A stretch of DNA of 64,000 nucleotides from Cacajao melanocephalus. Its lineage: Eukaryota > Chordata > Mammalia > Primates > Pitheciidae. Position numbers and translations under genes: made by a program. Below, piece by piece: positions 62,775 through 64,000 of this stretch (the stretch's first letter is position 1; every line of letters begins with the position of its first letter). The notes beneath the pieces are model-generated. The model was given only the letters and a program-made list of their open reading frames with translations, searched no databases and was not told the DNA's origin. Location of the stretch: contig CAUYLG010017828.1 of assembly GCA_963573385.1 (NCBI GenBank), positions 1-64,000 on the forward strand, written 5' to 3'.

Positions 62775-63617
62775 GTTAAGAGAAGATGTCAGATGATTTA
62801 AGTTATTTCAGTACATTAGAAAGTAAGATTATCTGCCAAGACTTGTTAAGAAGCTTAAGAATAGTGGAAGTCAGTCCCCAACTCTGTGGTTGGGGACATG
62901 AATCAGAGAGGGATAGGATTGTCAAATAGCATTGTTTTAGATACATCAGAGACACTGCTCCACAGAGAGTTGTAACAGGTTACCAGTAATGTTTGCACAG
63001 AATGTTTACTTCTCCAGTGTCACGTGAGAAAATGGAGTTATTTTTACCTAAATTCTAGGTCTTAACTTTCTCTGTCATTTAAAAAGTTGAAGATGCCAGT
63101 GATTTTTTAAAAACTAATGCCATATATTTAATCTAGTTGGAGAGAATAGAGGATGAAGATTTGAGTGCTAAACACTTGAATAGATAATGTTTTACTCTCA
63201 TTTACAAAAGAAACCTTAATTTCATTTGATGCAACAAGAGATAACAACATATTCCTGTATATTTATAAATTCATGGTCTTTGCAGCAATAGCAAAAAATC
63301 CTGTCCATAAAATGTTTCTCCATAAAATATTTTCCCTGTAAAAAATAGGTCTAAAGTTGTATGATTGATGTTGCTCCAGTAAAAAGGAGTGGAGGAGTAT
63401 TTCAATAATTTGTATATCTGAAGCAGTTGATAGAAAAGTTGCTAGATAGCTTGGAATTAGCTAATCATTTGTATATATTGTGTTTACTTATTTTGGTATA
63501 TAAGCAGATTATCCTGGGCAATGGAATCACTGTTTGGTTACATTTTCTTCTATATGTTACTACATTTTTAAAAAAGAAAAAAGCCCACAAATAAATATTA
63601 TTTATTGAGAAAGAAGC
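62775..63617. other. no gene seen; 9-bp hairpin
   Basis: Unassigned sequence. GTCCCCAAC-TCTGTG-GTTGGGGAC at 62,874-62,897 is a perfect hairpin of 9 bp. Confidence 0.55.
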
Positions 63618-63619
63618 TA

Positions 63620-63874
63620 CAGTTGACCCTTGAACAACAAAGGTTTGAACTCTGCTGGTCCACTTATATGTGGATTTTTTTTCCAACCAAAAGAGGATTG
63701 AAACTACAGTGTTCTCAGGATGCAGAATATGTATATACTAAGGACTGACTTTTCATACACATGAGCTCTACAAAGATTTGCATATGCTCTGATTTGGGTG
63801 TTTACAGGGATAGTAATTCAGATATAAGCAGGTGGTCCTGAAACCAATTTCCTAAGCATACTGAAGGATGACTG
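63620..63874 (+). mobile_element. short Tigger/MER2-class DNA element (255 bp)
   Basis: It starts CAGTTGACCCTTGAACAACA and ends CTGAAGGATGACTG. The reverse complement of the end, CAGTCATCC, pairs with the start as a terminal inverted repeat. TA lies immediately outside both ends (63,618-63,619 and 63,875-63,876), the target duplication of pogo/Tc1-type elements. It is non-autonomous and the subfamily is not resolved. Confidence 0.8.
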
Positions 63875-63876
63875 TA

Positions 63877-64000
63877 TATGTGAATAAGACTTAAATTATA
63901 TTTCCAAATTTGGGATGGAATCAAACATTTTAGTAACAATTCTGTTGATTACATGCCTATTTTTAATCTGGTAGGACTGTGTTTATTTTTTATTTTTGTG
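63877..64000. other. no feature seen to window end
   Basis: AT-rich sequence, unassigned. Confidence 0.5.

Noticed and set aside
62874..62897. 9-bp GC-rich hairpin as a terminator or small RNA
   Set aside because: It is too short for a microRNA precursor, and intrinsic terminators do not apply to a nuclear genome.

Overview
The window looks like ordinary non-coding nuclear DNA from a primate, most probably human. It is AT-rich and poor in CpG, and its interspersed repeats belong to primate families: dimeric Alu elements, L1 3' ends, an Hsmar2-type mariner and a 7SL RNA pseudogene. These sit on a background of older mammalian repeats (MIR, L2, MaLR LTRs, Tigger, hAT-Charlie). I found no convincing protein-coding exon, tRNA, CpG island or CRISPR array. 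The longest open frames are 60 to 130 codons and fall in simple repeats, in Alu or L1 antisense, or in unassigned sequence. The window is best read as intronic or intergenic. Family names come from remembered consensus features, not a database search.

Layout. 1-430 is a TATACA/TA/CA simple-repeat block, followed by an Alu fused to an L1 3' tail (546-899). 900-11,100 is mostly old MIR and L2 with one antisense Alu at 7.2 kb. 11.6-22.4 kb holds an Alu, L1 remnants on both strands, a Tigger-type transposon remnant (17.35-18.03 kb), old Alu monomers and a full-length antisense 7SL pseudogene (21.7-22.0 kb). 22.7-32.9 kb is relatively repeat-poor, with two Alus and a decayed L2. 32.9-41 kb carries Alus, a long L2, a MaLR-type LTR with a perfect hairpin, a small hAT element and a MaLR LTR nested in an L1. 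41.7-43.3 kb has two same-strand L2 elements in tandem. 44.4-46.6 kb has two sense L1 3' ends. 48-51.4 kb shows no repeat I can name. 51.4-57.7 kb contains a half-length Alu with perfect flanking duplications, an Alu, a nearly complete Hsmar2 copy (53,282-54,562), an LTR and two Alus separated by a palindromic microsatellite. 58.2-59.8 kb is a 1.5 kb antisense L2, and the end holds another Alu and a short TA-flanked Tigger-type element.

Nothing here forms a pathway or operon, and I see no evidence of a new biological system. The most unusual points are structural: a 67-bp dispersed direct repeat about 1.1 kb apart (1412-1478 and 2535-2601), a 36-bp perfect palindrome in an Alu tail (57,315-57,350), a 14-bp perfect hairpin in an old LTR (36,468-36,501), the Alu/L1 chimera and the half-Alu. 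They record mutation and retrotransposition events and are not shown to be functional.
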